From positions 310,001 through 374,000 of the forward strand of contig CAWAEN010000007.1 in NCBI GenBank assembly GCA_963781035.1: DNA of 64,000 bases, written 5' to 3'. Below are positions 55,982 to 64,000 of this stretch, one piece after another. Position 1 is the stretch's first letter; each line of letters starts with the position of its first letter. The stretch comes from SZUA-35 sp963781035 (lineage in GTDB: Bacteria > Actinomycetota > Acidimicrobiia > Acidimicrobiales > SZUA-35). The position numbers and the translations under genes were made by a program. Under the pieces are notes generated by a model, which worked only from the letters and a program-made list of their open reading frames with translations, was not told the DNA's origin and ran no database searches.

Positions 55982-58435
55982 TCACCTCCGCCCGGTGGAC
56001 GCCTCGGCCTCGGCCACGGCCGGATGGTCCGGGCCAGCGGCATCAGGGGTGACGCTGATCGAGTCGATGCCCTCGCTCGACGAGGAACGCTGCGAACTCC
56101 GGGTAGTCAGACGGCGCCTGCCCGCAGATGCCGATCTTCCGGCCGCATGCCTCGGCCGGTGGCGATCACCATCGAGCAGGCTCGCTTGACGGCGGCGTTC
56201 TGCTCGTTGAACAAGTGCGGCCACCGACTCGGAGTCCCGGTCGACGCCGAGCGTGAGCTGGGTCAGGTCGTTCGATCCGATCGAGAATCCGTCGAAGATC
56301 GCGGCGAACTCCTCGGCCTGCAGCACATTCGGCCGGGATCTCGGCCATCACGTAGACCTCGAGTTCGTCCGGTCCTGCGCCGGCCGACGAAGATCGATCG
56401 GCCGGCCGCTCAGCCACATTCGGCCATCACGTCGATCACCGCCTGCCCCTCCTCCGGGGTCCGGCAGAACGGGAATCATCACCTTGAGATTGGTGAGCCC
56501 GAACTCCTCGCGGACCCGACGAACTGCCTGGACCTCGAGTTCGAACCCCTCTCGGTAGTCGGGGTGGTAGTAGCGGCTGCCCCGCGCCATCCGATCATCG
56601 GGTTCGGCTCGGTCGGTTCGAAGCCGTCGCCACCGACGAGGCCTGCGTATTCGTTGGTCTTGAAGTCACTGAACCGGAGGATCACCGGCCGGGGCCAGAA
56701 CGCGGCGGCCAGCGTGCCGATACCGCTGTGCGACGCGTGTCGACGAGGTACTCGGTGGGCTCGTCGTAGCCGATCGTGCACCTCGTCGACCTCTCGCCTG
56801 GTGACGGGGTCGAGTGTGTCGTATCGGGTGAGCGCCAGAGGATGGACGCCGAACGTGGCTGGCGAAGATGAACTCCATCCGGGCCAGTCCGATGCCCGCC
56901 GTCGGCAGGCTGCGCGTGCTTGTACGCCGACCGACGGGTCGCCGACGTTCAGCATGATCTCGGTCTCGGTCTCGGGCAGCGTGGCGAGGTCGATCTCCTC
57001 GATCTCGAACGGGACCGCGCCTCGTAGACCACGTCCGACTCGCCCTCGGCACACGACACGGTGACGGTGCCGATGGTCGACGATCCGGTCGCCGATGTCG
57101 CCCGCGCCGACGATGGCGGGGATGCCGAGTTCGCGGGCGACGATCGCCGCGTGCGAGGTGCGCCCTCCACGCTCGGTGACGAGGCCGGCCGCCCGCTTCA
57201 GGATCGGCTCCCAGTCGGGATCGGTGATCTCGGTGACCAGGACCTCGCCGTCCACGCAGCTGGTTCATGTCGCGCGGGATCCTCGATGCGGCGGACCGGG
57301 CCGGTGGCGATCCGCTCGCCGACGGCCAGCCCCTCGAGCAGCAACGCTCACCGGTCCCGGTCAGCCGGAACGACCGTCGCATCGACGTGGTCCGACTTCT
57401 GGCTGTGCACCGTCTCCGGCCGGGCCTGGACGATGAACAGCTCGCCGGTGATGCCGTCCTTGGCCCACTCGATGTCCATCGGCGTGGGGACGCCCCGCTT
57501 TGCTCGGAGTAGTGATCCTCGATGATCAGCGCCCAGCGGGCCAGCTGCAGGACCTCGTCGTCGGTCAGGCACAACGAGGTCCGCTTCTCGATCGGTGGTG
57601 CGCACGTTGGTGACCCGGTGGTCTGACCGGGTCGTAGATCATGCGTGAGTTCCTTCGCGCCGAGCTGCTTGCCCACGAGCGGTCGGAATCCGTCGCGCAG
57701 GCGGGGCTTGTGCACGAAGAAGCCGTCGGGCATCGACGCGACCCTGGACGATGTTCTCGCCCAGACCCCAGGCCGAGGTCAGTAGACGACGTCGCGGAAG
57801 CCCGAGTCGGTGTCGAGGGTGAAGATCACGCCGCTGCTGCCAGAGTCGGACCGCACCATGCGCTGGATGCAGGCCGACAGCGCGACGTCGGTCTGATCGA
57901 TGTCCATGTCTTCGCGGTAGCTGACCGCTCGGGCGGTGAACAGGCTGGCGAAGCAGCGCCGGATCGGAGTCGAGGACGTCGGCGTCACCGTGCACCATGA
58001 GATAGGTCTCCTGCTGGCCGGCGAACGACGCCTCGGGCAGGTCCTCGGCCGTGGCGCTCGACCGGACGGCCACGTCGATGCGCGGTGCCGACACCTGCAT
58101 CCGCCGACAACTGCTGGTAGGCGGCACTCACGGCGTCGACGAGTCGTCGGGGCAACGTGCCACTCAGGATGAGGGATCGGATCGCTCCGGTCCGCTGCGC
58201 CAGATCGTCGACGTCTGAGCGCTCCCAGCCGTCGAGATCAGGTTTTCGATGTGGGCCTCGAGACCCGTTGATCGAGGAACTCGCGATACGCCTCTGCCGT
58301 CGTCGCGAAGCCGTTTGGCACCTGCACCCCCTTGCCGTCCAGTTCCCGGTACATCTCACCGAGGGATGCGTTCTTCCCCCCGACTGAAGCGACGTCGTCG
58401 ATCCTGATGTCTTCGAACCATGCGATGCGCTTCAT
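55982..58435 (-). pseudogene. ppsA: Phosphoenolpyruvate synthase, at least ten frameshifts (decay or sequence error)
   Basis: Start ATG at 58435 (MKRIAWFEDIRIDDVASVGG). Fragments in gene order show the ATP-binding domain (GKNASLGEMYRELDGKGVQV, VRSSATAEDLPEASFAGQQE), the phospho-His swivelling domain (TERGGRTSHAAIVARELGIP, catalytic His in TSH), and the PEP/pyruvate barrel with GSNDLTQLTLGVDRDSESVA. All domain signatures survive, yet the frame changes about every 200-250 bases. At 58264-58266 adding one base to the CCC run restores the frame. PpsA makes PEP from pyruvate, ATP and water for gluconeogenesis. It is divergent from a GH13 gene across a strong DosR-like box. I cannot tell a pseudogene from a badly sequenced gene here. 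Confidence 0.8.
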
Positions 58436-58470
58436 GGAGCAACAGTACGAACGTCGGCGCGATCTGTCCC

Positions 58471-58484
58471 GGGACATTCGTCCC
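58471..58484. promoter_or_regulatory. DosR-box-like perfect dyad between ppsA and GH13 gene
   Basis: GGGACATTCGTCCC: GGGAC, four bases, GTCCC, with both half-sites perfect and the same spacing as the mycobacterial DosR core GGGACTWWAGTCCC. Its centre is about 42 bases from the ppsA start and 43 from the GH13 start, so it could serve both divergent promoters. Confidence 0.6.
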
Positions 58485-58520
58485 TGGTTCCTGCCGCGTC
58501 GGCGGGCGACGCTTCGCTCC

Positions 58521-60117
58521 ATGGGAACGAGCACCGATTTCTGGAGGGATGCGGTCGGCTATTGCGTGTATCTCCGCTCATTCCAGGACAGCAACGGTGA
58601 CGGCGTCGGTGATCTCGACGGTCTGCGTCGTCGACTCGATCACCTGGTCGACCTCGGCATCGACATTGTCTGGGTCACACCGTTCTACCCCTCACCTCTG
58701 GCCGATGCCGGGTACGACGTCGCCGACTTCGTGACCGTCGACCCGGCCTACGGGGGCATGCCTGCCTTCGATCGACTGGTCGAGGCCATTCACGATGCGG
58801 GGCTCCGCCTGGTCATCGACTGTGGTGGCGAACCACACGAGCGACCAACACCCGTGGTTCGTGGCCGAGCGATCCCGGCCACCATCATCGACTGATCGGT
58901 ACATCTGGGCCGATGCGTCTGCCGGCGGTGGGCCACCGAACAACTGGATCAGTCTGTTCGGAGGATCGGCCTGGACCTACGACGACATCCGGGGTCAGTA
59001 CTTCCTCCACCTCTTCCTGCCTCAGCAGCCCGATCTCGACTGGCGATCCGAGGCGGTGGTGGACGAATTCGATCGAATCCTCCACTTCTGGCTCGATCGT
59101 GGTGTCGACGGCTTCCGGATCGACGCGGCCCAGTGCGTCGCCAAGGATCGAGACCTCCGCTCGAACCCGCAACGCCACGCCTGGGATGCCGCGGCTCCCC
59201 GAGCGGAGCAGTGGGCGGCTTTCGACCACGTTCACGACATCGGTCAACCGGAGTCCCACGCCTTCTTCCGCCGGTGGCGAGGGATCTGTGATGCCGCCGG
59301 TGCGTTCCTCGTCGGCGAGACATCCATGCCCACCGGTCGAGAGGTCGCGGCGTTGTTGCCCGGCGATGGCTTTCACGCCGGGTTCTGGCTGCCCGCCGCT
59401 CGCGGGTTCTGGAACGCCGACGACCTCCGCCGCACGCTGGTCGAACCGCTGAGTGCGGTGAGCGATCGATCCTCCATCGTCTGGGTTTCATCGACGCTCG
59501 ACGAATCCCGCTCCGTGAGTAGATTCGGTGGCGGTGAGATCGGCAGACGCCGAGCGCTGGCCTACACAACGGCGCACATGTGGCTGCCGGGAATCCCCTT
59601 CCTGTACCAGGGTCAGGAGCTCGGTTTGGAGGACGGCACCATCGAGCCTTCACAACGACTCGATCCGGTCGGGGCCACCGTGGCCGAGAGTCGCGATGGC
59701 TGTCGGACCCCCATGCCGTGGGACGAACGGGGAGCCTCCTTCGGGTTCTCGACCGCCGCTCGGACCTGGCTGCCCGTGGGTGGTCGCCGGCGACAGGACA
59801 CGGCCGAGTGGCAAGAGGGTCGTCCGGGCAGCTGGCTCGCCAGGCACAGGGAGCTGATCCGAGTCAGACGGCACCACATCGGTGCTGCCGACGAGACGGT
59901 GACGTGGCTCTCCGACGTTCCCTCTGACGTCGTGGGTTACCGGCGGGGCCCGATCTGCGTGGTGCTCAACGCAGGCGAGACATCGGTGGAGCTTCCTGCC
60001 GCTGCCGGCCAAAGAGTGATCTTCGACAGCTTCGCGTCCACTGCTCCCGCCGGACGCACGGAAGGTGGGGCTCCTGATCTGGCCCCTGATCAGGCGCTCG
60101 TCCTCGAGATGGTGTGA
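58521..60117 (+). CDS. GH13 alpha-amylase-family glucosidase, one frameshift
   Basis: About 531 codons. GH13 regions: region I DVVANHTSDQHPW (restored by removing one T in GACTGTGG near 58824), region II VDGFRIDAAQCV with the nucleophile Asp, region III FLVGETSMP with the acid Glu. Region IV reads WVSSTLDESRSV, where the usual Asn-His before the Asp are replaced by Thr-Leu. The N-terminus WRDAVGYCVYLRSFQDSNGD and the GVGDLDGL calcium loop point to the oligo-1,6-glucosidase / trehalose-synthase-like group. Probably acts on alpha-glucosides released by the debranching operon. Confidence 0.85.
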
Positions 60118-60130
60118 GGACAAAGGTCCC
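60117..60130. promoter_or_regulatory. DosR-box-like inverted repeat before the phosphoribosyltransferase
   Basis: AGGACAAAGGTCCC: AGGAC, four bases, GTCCC, nine of ten positions of GGGAC-N4-GTCCC. It overlaps the GH13 stop codon and lies 35 bases upstream of the next start. A 10-bp perfect duplication (GGAGAACCTG twice, 60141-60160) follows it. Confidence 0.5.
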
Positions 60131-60165
60131 TTCGCCTCTCGGAGAACCTGGGAGAACCTGATGGC

Positions 60166-60813
60166 ATGTTCAGGAACCGGACCGAAGCAGGTCGACGTCT
60201 AGGAGACCAACTGCGTCACCTCGCGCCAGAGAACCCCGTCGTCGTCGGGGTGACCCGCGGCGGCGTCCCCGTTGCCGCAGAAGTCGCCCGAACGCTCGGA
60301 GCACCGCTCGATGCCGTGATCGTTCGCAAGCTCGGCGTTCCCCGTCAACCCGAGGTGGGCTTCGGTGCGATCGGTGAGAACGGCATCGAGGTCCTCGACG
60401 AGCAGGTGATGCGCGACGCTCGCATCACCGAGATCGATCTGGCGGCCATCGAACGTCATGAACGGGCGCACATGAAACGACTCGCCGACCACCTGCAGAG
60501 CGCAGGTGATCGGCTCGAACTCACCGGGCGAACCGTCGTCGTAGTCGATGACGGCATCGCCATCGGAACCACGTCGCTGGCGGCGTGCGAGGTCGTCCGA
60601 AAAGCGGGTGCCGGGCGCGTCGTGTTGGCCGTGCCGGTGATGGCCCCCGGTGCCGTCGACCGTTTTGCCGATCGGGTCGACGATGTGGTCTTCCTCGCGT
60701 CACCGGACGACTTCGTCGGGGTCGGAAGGTTCTATGACGACTTCTCCCAGGTGAGCGATGACGAGGTCCTCGATTTGCTGACACGCCGACGCGGGGTGCA
60801 GGAACCAACTTGA
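60166..60813 (+). CDS. Phosphoribosyltransferase-domain protein
   Basis: 215 residues, type I PRTase fold. The PRPP-binding loop is VVVVDDGIAIGTTSLAA (near residues 124-140; Ile replaces the usual Thr in DDGIATG). The start FRNRTEAGRRLGDQL and the VVGVTRGGVPVAAEVA segment match the stand-alone family found in stress and dormancy islands, including the DosR regulon of mycobacteria. No nucleobase or partner is established for this family. Preceded by a DosR-like box. Confidence 0.87.
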   Translation: MFRNRTEAGRRLGDQLRHLAPENPVVVGVTRGGVPVAAEVARTLGAPLDAVIVRKLGVPRQPEVGFGAIGENGIEVLDEQVMRDARITEIDLAAIERHERAHMKRLADHLQSAGDRLELTGRTVVVVDDGIAIGTTSLAACEVVRKAGAGRVVLAVPVMAPGAVDRFADRVDDVVFLASPDDFVGVGRFYDDFSQVSDDEVLDLLTRRRGVQEPT

Positions 60814-60859
60814 CGCTGACTGAACGGGTTTCATCGGCGCTCATCGGCAACGATGGCGC

Positions 60860-61336
60860 ATGACCACTTCTCCGGCGCTCCATCCCGATGTCCACCACCT
60901 CGCCTTCCTGCTCGGGCACTGGGTCGGCGGTGGAGCCGGCCACTATCCGACGATTGCCGACTTCGAGTATCGGGAGCAGGTCTGGTTCGAACACGTCGGC
61001 AAACCGTTCATCTCCTACCGCCAGGCAACCAAGGACGCCAACACCGGACTTCCACTCCATGCCGAAAGCGGTTACCTGAGGCCCGTGGGACCCGACCGGG
61101 TGGAACTCGTACTTGCTCAACCCAGCGGCATCGTCGAGCTCCACGAGGGAACCATGGACGGCACCACGCTCCGCTTTGCCAGCACATCGGTCGTGACGAC
61201 GGCAACCGCCAAGGACGTCTCAGCGGTCGAACGAACGATCGCGGTCGCCGACGACGAACTCACCTACGATCTCTCGATGGCAGCCGTCGGACTGCCACTG
61301 CAGCACCACCTTTCTGCTCGCCTGCAGCGGTCGTGA
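60860..61336 (+). CDS. Nitrobindin-like heme-binding beta-barrel protein
   Basis: 158 residues, complete. Conserved nitrobindin (THAP4-like) blocks: LLGHWVGGGAGHYPTIADFE, GKPFISYRQATKD, PLHAESGYLRPVG, ELVLAQPSGIVE, TATAKDVSAVERT, and MAAVGLPLQHHLSARLQ carrying the proximal heme His. Ferric nitrobindins bind NO and isomerise peroxynitrite. In an island with DosR-like boxes, an NO-related role is reasonable but inferred. Confidence 0.9.
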   Translation: MTTSPALHPDVHHLAFLLGHWVGGGAGHYPTIADFEYREQVWFEHVGKPFISYRQATKDANTGLPLHAESGYLRPVGPDRVELVLAQPSGIVELHEGTMDGTTLRFASTSVVTTATAKDVSAVERTIAVADDELTYDLSMAAVGLPLQHHLSARLQRS

Positions 61337-61402
61337 CCGCGCCAGATCCCGATCCCCGGACCACAAGCGAGCATCACCGATGCAGGACTACGGTGCCGCC
61401 CC

Positions 61403-62053
61403 ATGGAAGGTGACATCATCCTCGTCGGCGACGAGCATCGGGAGGCAGCGGCACGAATCGTGGACGCTCTCGAGGAGCGCGTCAGGAGCCTGGACCGGCG
61501 GTACACGATCACCGTCGCCGGGGAGTCCGGCAGCGGAAAGTCCGAGACGGGGCAGGCGCTCCTCGAGGACTTCGAACGTCGCTCCATACCGGCGCTGGTC
61601 CTCCAGCAGGACGACTACTACGTACTCCCCCCGCGGTTCAACGACGCCGCGAGACGGGCGAACTTCGCCTGGGTCGGCACCACCGAGGTCAAGCTCGACC
61701 TGCTCGACCGCCATCTCGCTGCGGCTCGAGCCGGCGAGGATGGCATCGTCAAGCCCCTGGTGCACTACGACGACAACTCGATCACCGACACACCGGTATC
61801 GCTCGCGGGTATCCAGGTCGTGATCGCCGAGGGCGTGTACACCTCACTCTGCGAGCACGTCGACACCCGCGTCTTCATCGACCGGAACCGCCTCGAAACG
61901 ATGGAACACCGAATGAAGCGTGGTCGGGAAGAGTTCGACCCCTTCATCGAAGATGTGTTGAAGACCGAGCACGAAATCATCTCGCAGCACCGGGCCCGGG
62001 CGAACATCATCATCAGCCGGGACTACGACGTCGAGGTCGTTGGCGACGGATGA
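61403..62053 (+). CDS. Uridine-kinase-like P-loop kinase
   Basis: 216 residues. Walker A is GESGSGKSE (near residues 39-47), then QQDDYYVLPPRFND and IAEGVYTSLCEHVDTRVFID, the pattern of the uridine kinase / phosphoribulokinase superfamily, with a LID-like RNRLETMEHRMKRGRE. The preference for a nucleoside is doubtful. Sugar- or glycerate-kinases share this fold. Its stop overlaps the next start by four bases, coupling it to a GH13-like protein and favouring a carbohydrate substrate. A weak dyad (AGGAC-N4-GTGCC, 61384-61397) abuts the start. Confidence 0.8.
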   Translation: MEGDIILVGDEHREAAARIVDALEERVRSLDRRYTITVAGESGSGKSETGQALLEDFERRSIPALVLQQDDYYVLPPRFNDAARRANFAWVGTTEVKLDLLDRHLAAARAGEDGIVKPLVHYDDNSITDTPVSLAGIQVVIAEGVYTSLCEHVDTRVFIDRNRLETMEHRMKRGREEFDPFIEDVLKTEHEIISQHRARANIIISRDYDVEVVGDG

Positions 62054-64000
62054 GCAGGACCGTCCCAGGGGAGGCCGGCTATGTGAGCGGGGTTTCCTCG
62101 TTCGCGGTGGGTCTACGCCCGTCGGACGCCTCGAGATTGACCTGGTCGGAAACGCTGGATCTGATCCGCCGGCGGTTCGGTGATGTGGTTGATCTCGCCT
62201 TGTCAGACGCGGCAACCGACACCGCTCGTCCTCTCGAGGAGCTTCCCGAGGATGTCACGTCCCCCCGGTCCGGCGATACCGACCCATCGTGGCTGCGGCG
62301 GTCCAACATGGCCGGCATCAACGTCAGGACCGTGGGCGACTTCACGGGGGTCGTGAAGTACGCCCTGACGTTGCCGTCGTTCGTCGATTCGATCCACCTC
62401 CTCCCGATCTGGGAGCCGGGAGCCGTCGGCAGCCTGTATGGCATCGCCAGCTGGAATCTCAACACCGAGTTCTTCTCGACCGAGATGTGCGAGGTCTCCC
62501 CTCATCTCGACACCGTCGAGCGTCAGCTTCGGGCTGTGTCGAATCTCATCCACGTCATGGGCAAGACGATCGGCATGGACGTCATTCCCCATACCGACCG
62601 TTTCTCGGAGCCGACACTGGCCAATCCCGATCTGTTCGAGTGGATGCGAATCGAGAAGCGACAGATCATCGACGTCGGTGATCAAGTGACGGAGGCAGCC
62701 ATCGGCATCGTCCGGGAGTGGTTCGCCACGATGGGCCCGGCCGAGTCCGGATCTGCTGCGGTGGACACTTCGGGGATCGACGTCGATCAGCTCTTCGAGG
62801 TCGACGAGCCAACGAGACTCGCGGCATTGTTCGGTGCTGCACCAGACCGACAGGGGCGCATCGACCGTCGTGTCAGCCTGCTCCGCCACCTGAAGAGTGC
62901 CGGCCTCGAGCCCGTGCCGGCCACGATGGGTGTGCCCTTTCGGGGAATCCAGATCGACCCCGATCCAGACCACGTGGTCACAGACGACGGCGGTCTCGAG
63001 TGGCCGGACTTCATCATGCTCGAACCAGAGCACATGTCCCGAGTGTTCTCGCCGCTCGCCAGGTTCCATCTCTACGAAGCCGCCGAGGATTCGGTGTGGG
63101 AACTCGACTTCGATCGACCGCGCCACCACGCGTGGGACTACGTCTGCCGCCACTATGCCGACGCCCAACACATCGGTGCCTTCGACTTCATGCGTGGCGA
63201 CATGTCGCACGTCCAGATGCGGCCAGGGGGCGTACCGGACGTCGTCGACCGCCACTACGACATCCTCGGCGCCGTGAAGCGACACATCGTCACAGTCTCG
63301 GGAATGCCGTGGTTCGGCTACTTCGCCGAGTCCTTCCTGCCGGCTCGGGACGTCTTCCAATTCGGCGAGGAACTCGACCACCTCGAGGCCTCGGAAGCCG
63401 ACTCCACACTCGGAGATCTGCAATCGACCCCGGTTGGGAGCCCCGAGCATCTTCGGGTCTTCCGTCGTTATCTCGACGACCTCGGTACGAGACGGACCGC
63501 TCCGGCGTACACGGTCATGACCGCAGACAAGGACGATCCCCGATTCGACGAGTACTACCTCGACGGGAACGAGGCACGGATGTTCACCGCGCTCTTCCTT
63601 CCCGACATGCCGTCGTACACGGGACTCGGATTCGAGCTGCGGGATCGGCGCACGCGGCCGGTCGAGAACGAGCGTTACACGAAGCTGTTCGTCTTCGAGG
63701 AGTCCGGCGACTCCAACATCTACCCGTCGAAGGCTCGATTCAGCGACGACTACATCTGGGGCACCAACGATGCTCTCTTCCGGCGACTGACGGAGCTTCG
63801 CGTGTTCGCCGAAGGCATTCTTCCGCTCGTGGCCAGCCGGACGACCCGATGGCTGATCCCCCCTGATTCGACCGGATTGAGAGGAACCGCGGCATGGGCT
63901 CTCGACTCGGGCGCACCGGGCGAGCAGGCGTTTGCCTTTCTCGTCAACTACGACCTCGAGAAGCCGTCCGGTTTCTTCGGGCTCCCCGCGCTCGAAGCCA
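62050..64000 (+). CDS. GH13-like TIM-barrel protein, C-terminus beyond window
   Basis: ATG at 62050 overlaps the kinase stop (ATGA). The frame is open without a break for 650 codons to the window end. Divergent GH13-like landmarks: IHLLPIWEPGAVGSLYGIAS near residue 115; GKTIGMDVIPHTDRFSEP (region I-like, near 175); HIGAFDFMRGDMSHVQMRP (region II-like, Asp nucleophile candidate, near 375); GMPWFGYFAESFLP (Glu candidate, near 420); and AYTVMTADKDDPRFDEYY (region IV-like, near 490). The N-terminal 70 residues are unusual. It may be a phosphorylase or hydrolase of a glucoside whose aglycone the kinase phosphorylates; that is speculation. Confidence 0.78.
   Translation, partial: MSRTVPGEAGYVSGVSSFAVGLRPSDASRLTWSETLDLIRRRFGDVVDLALSDAATDTARPLEELPEDVTSPRSGDTDPSWLRRSNMAGINVRTVGDFTGVVKYALTLPSFVDSIHLLPIWEPGAVGSLYGIASWNLNTEFFSTEMCEVSPHLDTVERQLRAVSNLIHVMGKTIGMDVIPHTDRFSEPTLANPDLFEWMRIEKRQIIDVGDQVTEAAIGIVREWFATMGPAESGSAAVDTSGIDVDQLFEVDEPTRLAALFGAAPDRQGRIDRRVSLLRHLKSAGLEPVPATMGVPFRGIQIDPDPDHVVTDDGGLEWPDFIMLEPEHMSRVFSPLARFHLYEAAEDSVWELDFDRPRHHAWDYVCRHYADAQHIGAFDFMRGDMSHVQMRPGGVPDVVDRHYDILGAVKRHIVTVSGMPWFGYFAESFLPARDVFQFGEELDHLEASEADSTLGDLQSTPVGSPEHLRVFRRYLDDLGTRRTAPAYTVMTADKDDPRFDEYYLDGNEARMFTALFLPDMPSYTGLGFELRDRRTRPVENERYTKLFVFEESGDSNIYPSKARFSDDYIWGTNDALFRRLTELRVFAEGILPLVASRTTRWLIPPDSTGLRGTAAWALDSGAPGEQAFAFLVNYDLEKPSGFFGLPALEA

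Noticed and set aside
61384..61397. Fifth DosR-like dyad (AGGAC-N4-GTGCC)
   Set aside because: Two mismatches and only five bases from a start codon; kept only as a weak note.
62203..63450. Long minus-strand open frame (415 codons) near the window end
   Set aside because: Antisense shadow of the unbroken GH13-like gene, which has motifs and a coupled start.

Overview
The window is GC-rich DNA from an actinomycete. F420-type luciferase-like (LLM) oxidoreductases, a split-barrel PNPOx-like protein, three Baeyer-Villiger-type flavin monooxygenases, WS/DGAT, SEC-C and DUF454 proteins together suggest Actinomycetota, most likely the class Acidimicrobiia. That placement is an inference from gene content; there is no rRNA or tRNA marker. 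I saw no CRISPR array, insertion sequence or prophage.

Layout. (1) 1-15.9 kb is catabolic: acyl-CoA dehydrogenase, LLM oxidoreductase and a proline-racemase-family enzyme in one run, then a ZIP metal transporter, a large fused indolepyruvate:ferredoxin oxidoreductase, two Baeyer-Villiger monooxygenases, an AhpD-like protein, a TauD dioxygenase, two more LLM enzymes, a methyltransferase and an SDR. (2) 16.0-22.9 kb is signalling: cold shock protein, a membrane GGDEF-EAL protein and, divergent from it, a three-gene unit of ECF-like sigma factor, small carboxypeptidase-regulatory-like protein and TPR-CHAT (caspase-like) protease. (3) 23.2-30.5 kb is ketone and acyl-CoA catabolism: a monooxygenase-esterase fusion, then a MarR-controlled set with all four beta-oxidation activities. 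(4) 30.6-46.2 kb is mixed: three unknown small genes, an enoyl-CoA hydratase, DUF454, SEC-C, PNPOx-like, ornithine cyclodeaminase-like, a secreted propeller/Fn3 protein, alanine transaminase, WS/DGAT with a histone-H1-like tail, a 3-hydroxyisobutyrate-dehydrogenase-like enzyme, an Fe/2OG oxygenase, a CPA1 antiporter and a serine hydrolase. (5) 46.2-64 kb is a stress and carbohydrate island: Hsp20, GT4 glycosyltransferase, glycogen-debranching-like enzyme, GH65 phosphorylase, universal stress protein, MFS, SDR, thioredoxin 2, PEP synthase, GH13 enzyme, phosphoribosyltransferase, nitrobindin, P-loop kinase and a GH13-like protein running off the window.

How the parts fit. The sigma/small protein/TPR-CHAT unit resembles, by gene content, the protease-substrate-sigma logic of Craspase but has no CRISPR genes; it is the best candidate for a poorly described system. 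The stress island carries inverted repeats of the form GGGAC-N4-GTCCC in front of hsp20, between GT4 and the debranching operon, between ppsA and the GH13 gene, and before the phosphoribosyltransferase. That is the layout of a DosR (hypoxia/NO dormancy) regulon, and the gene content agrees.

Quality warning. Many genes are split by single-base frameshifts, densest at 39.2-44.9 kb and 55.6-58.4 kb. Several are repaired by adding or removing one base in a short G or C run while motifs remain intact on both sides. I read most of these as sequencing or assembly errors rather than gene decay, and annotate each as one gene spanning the frames.
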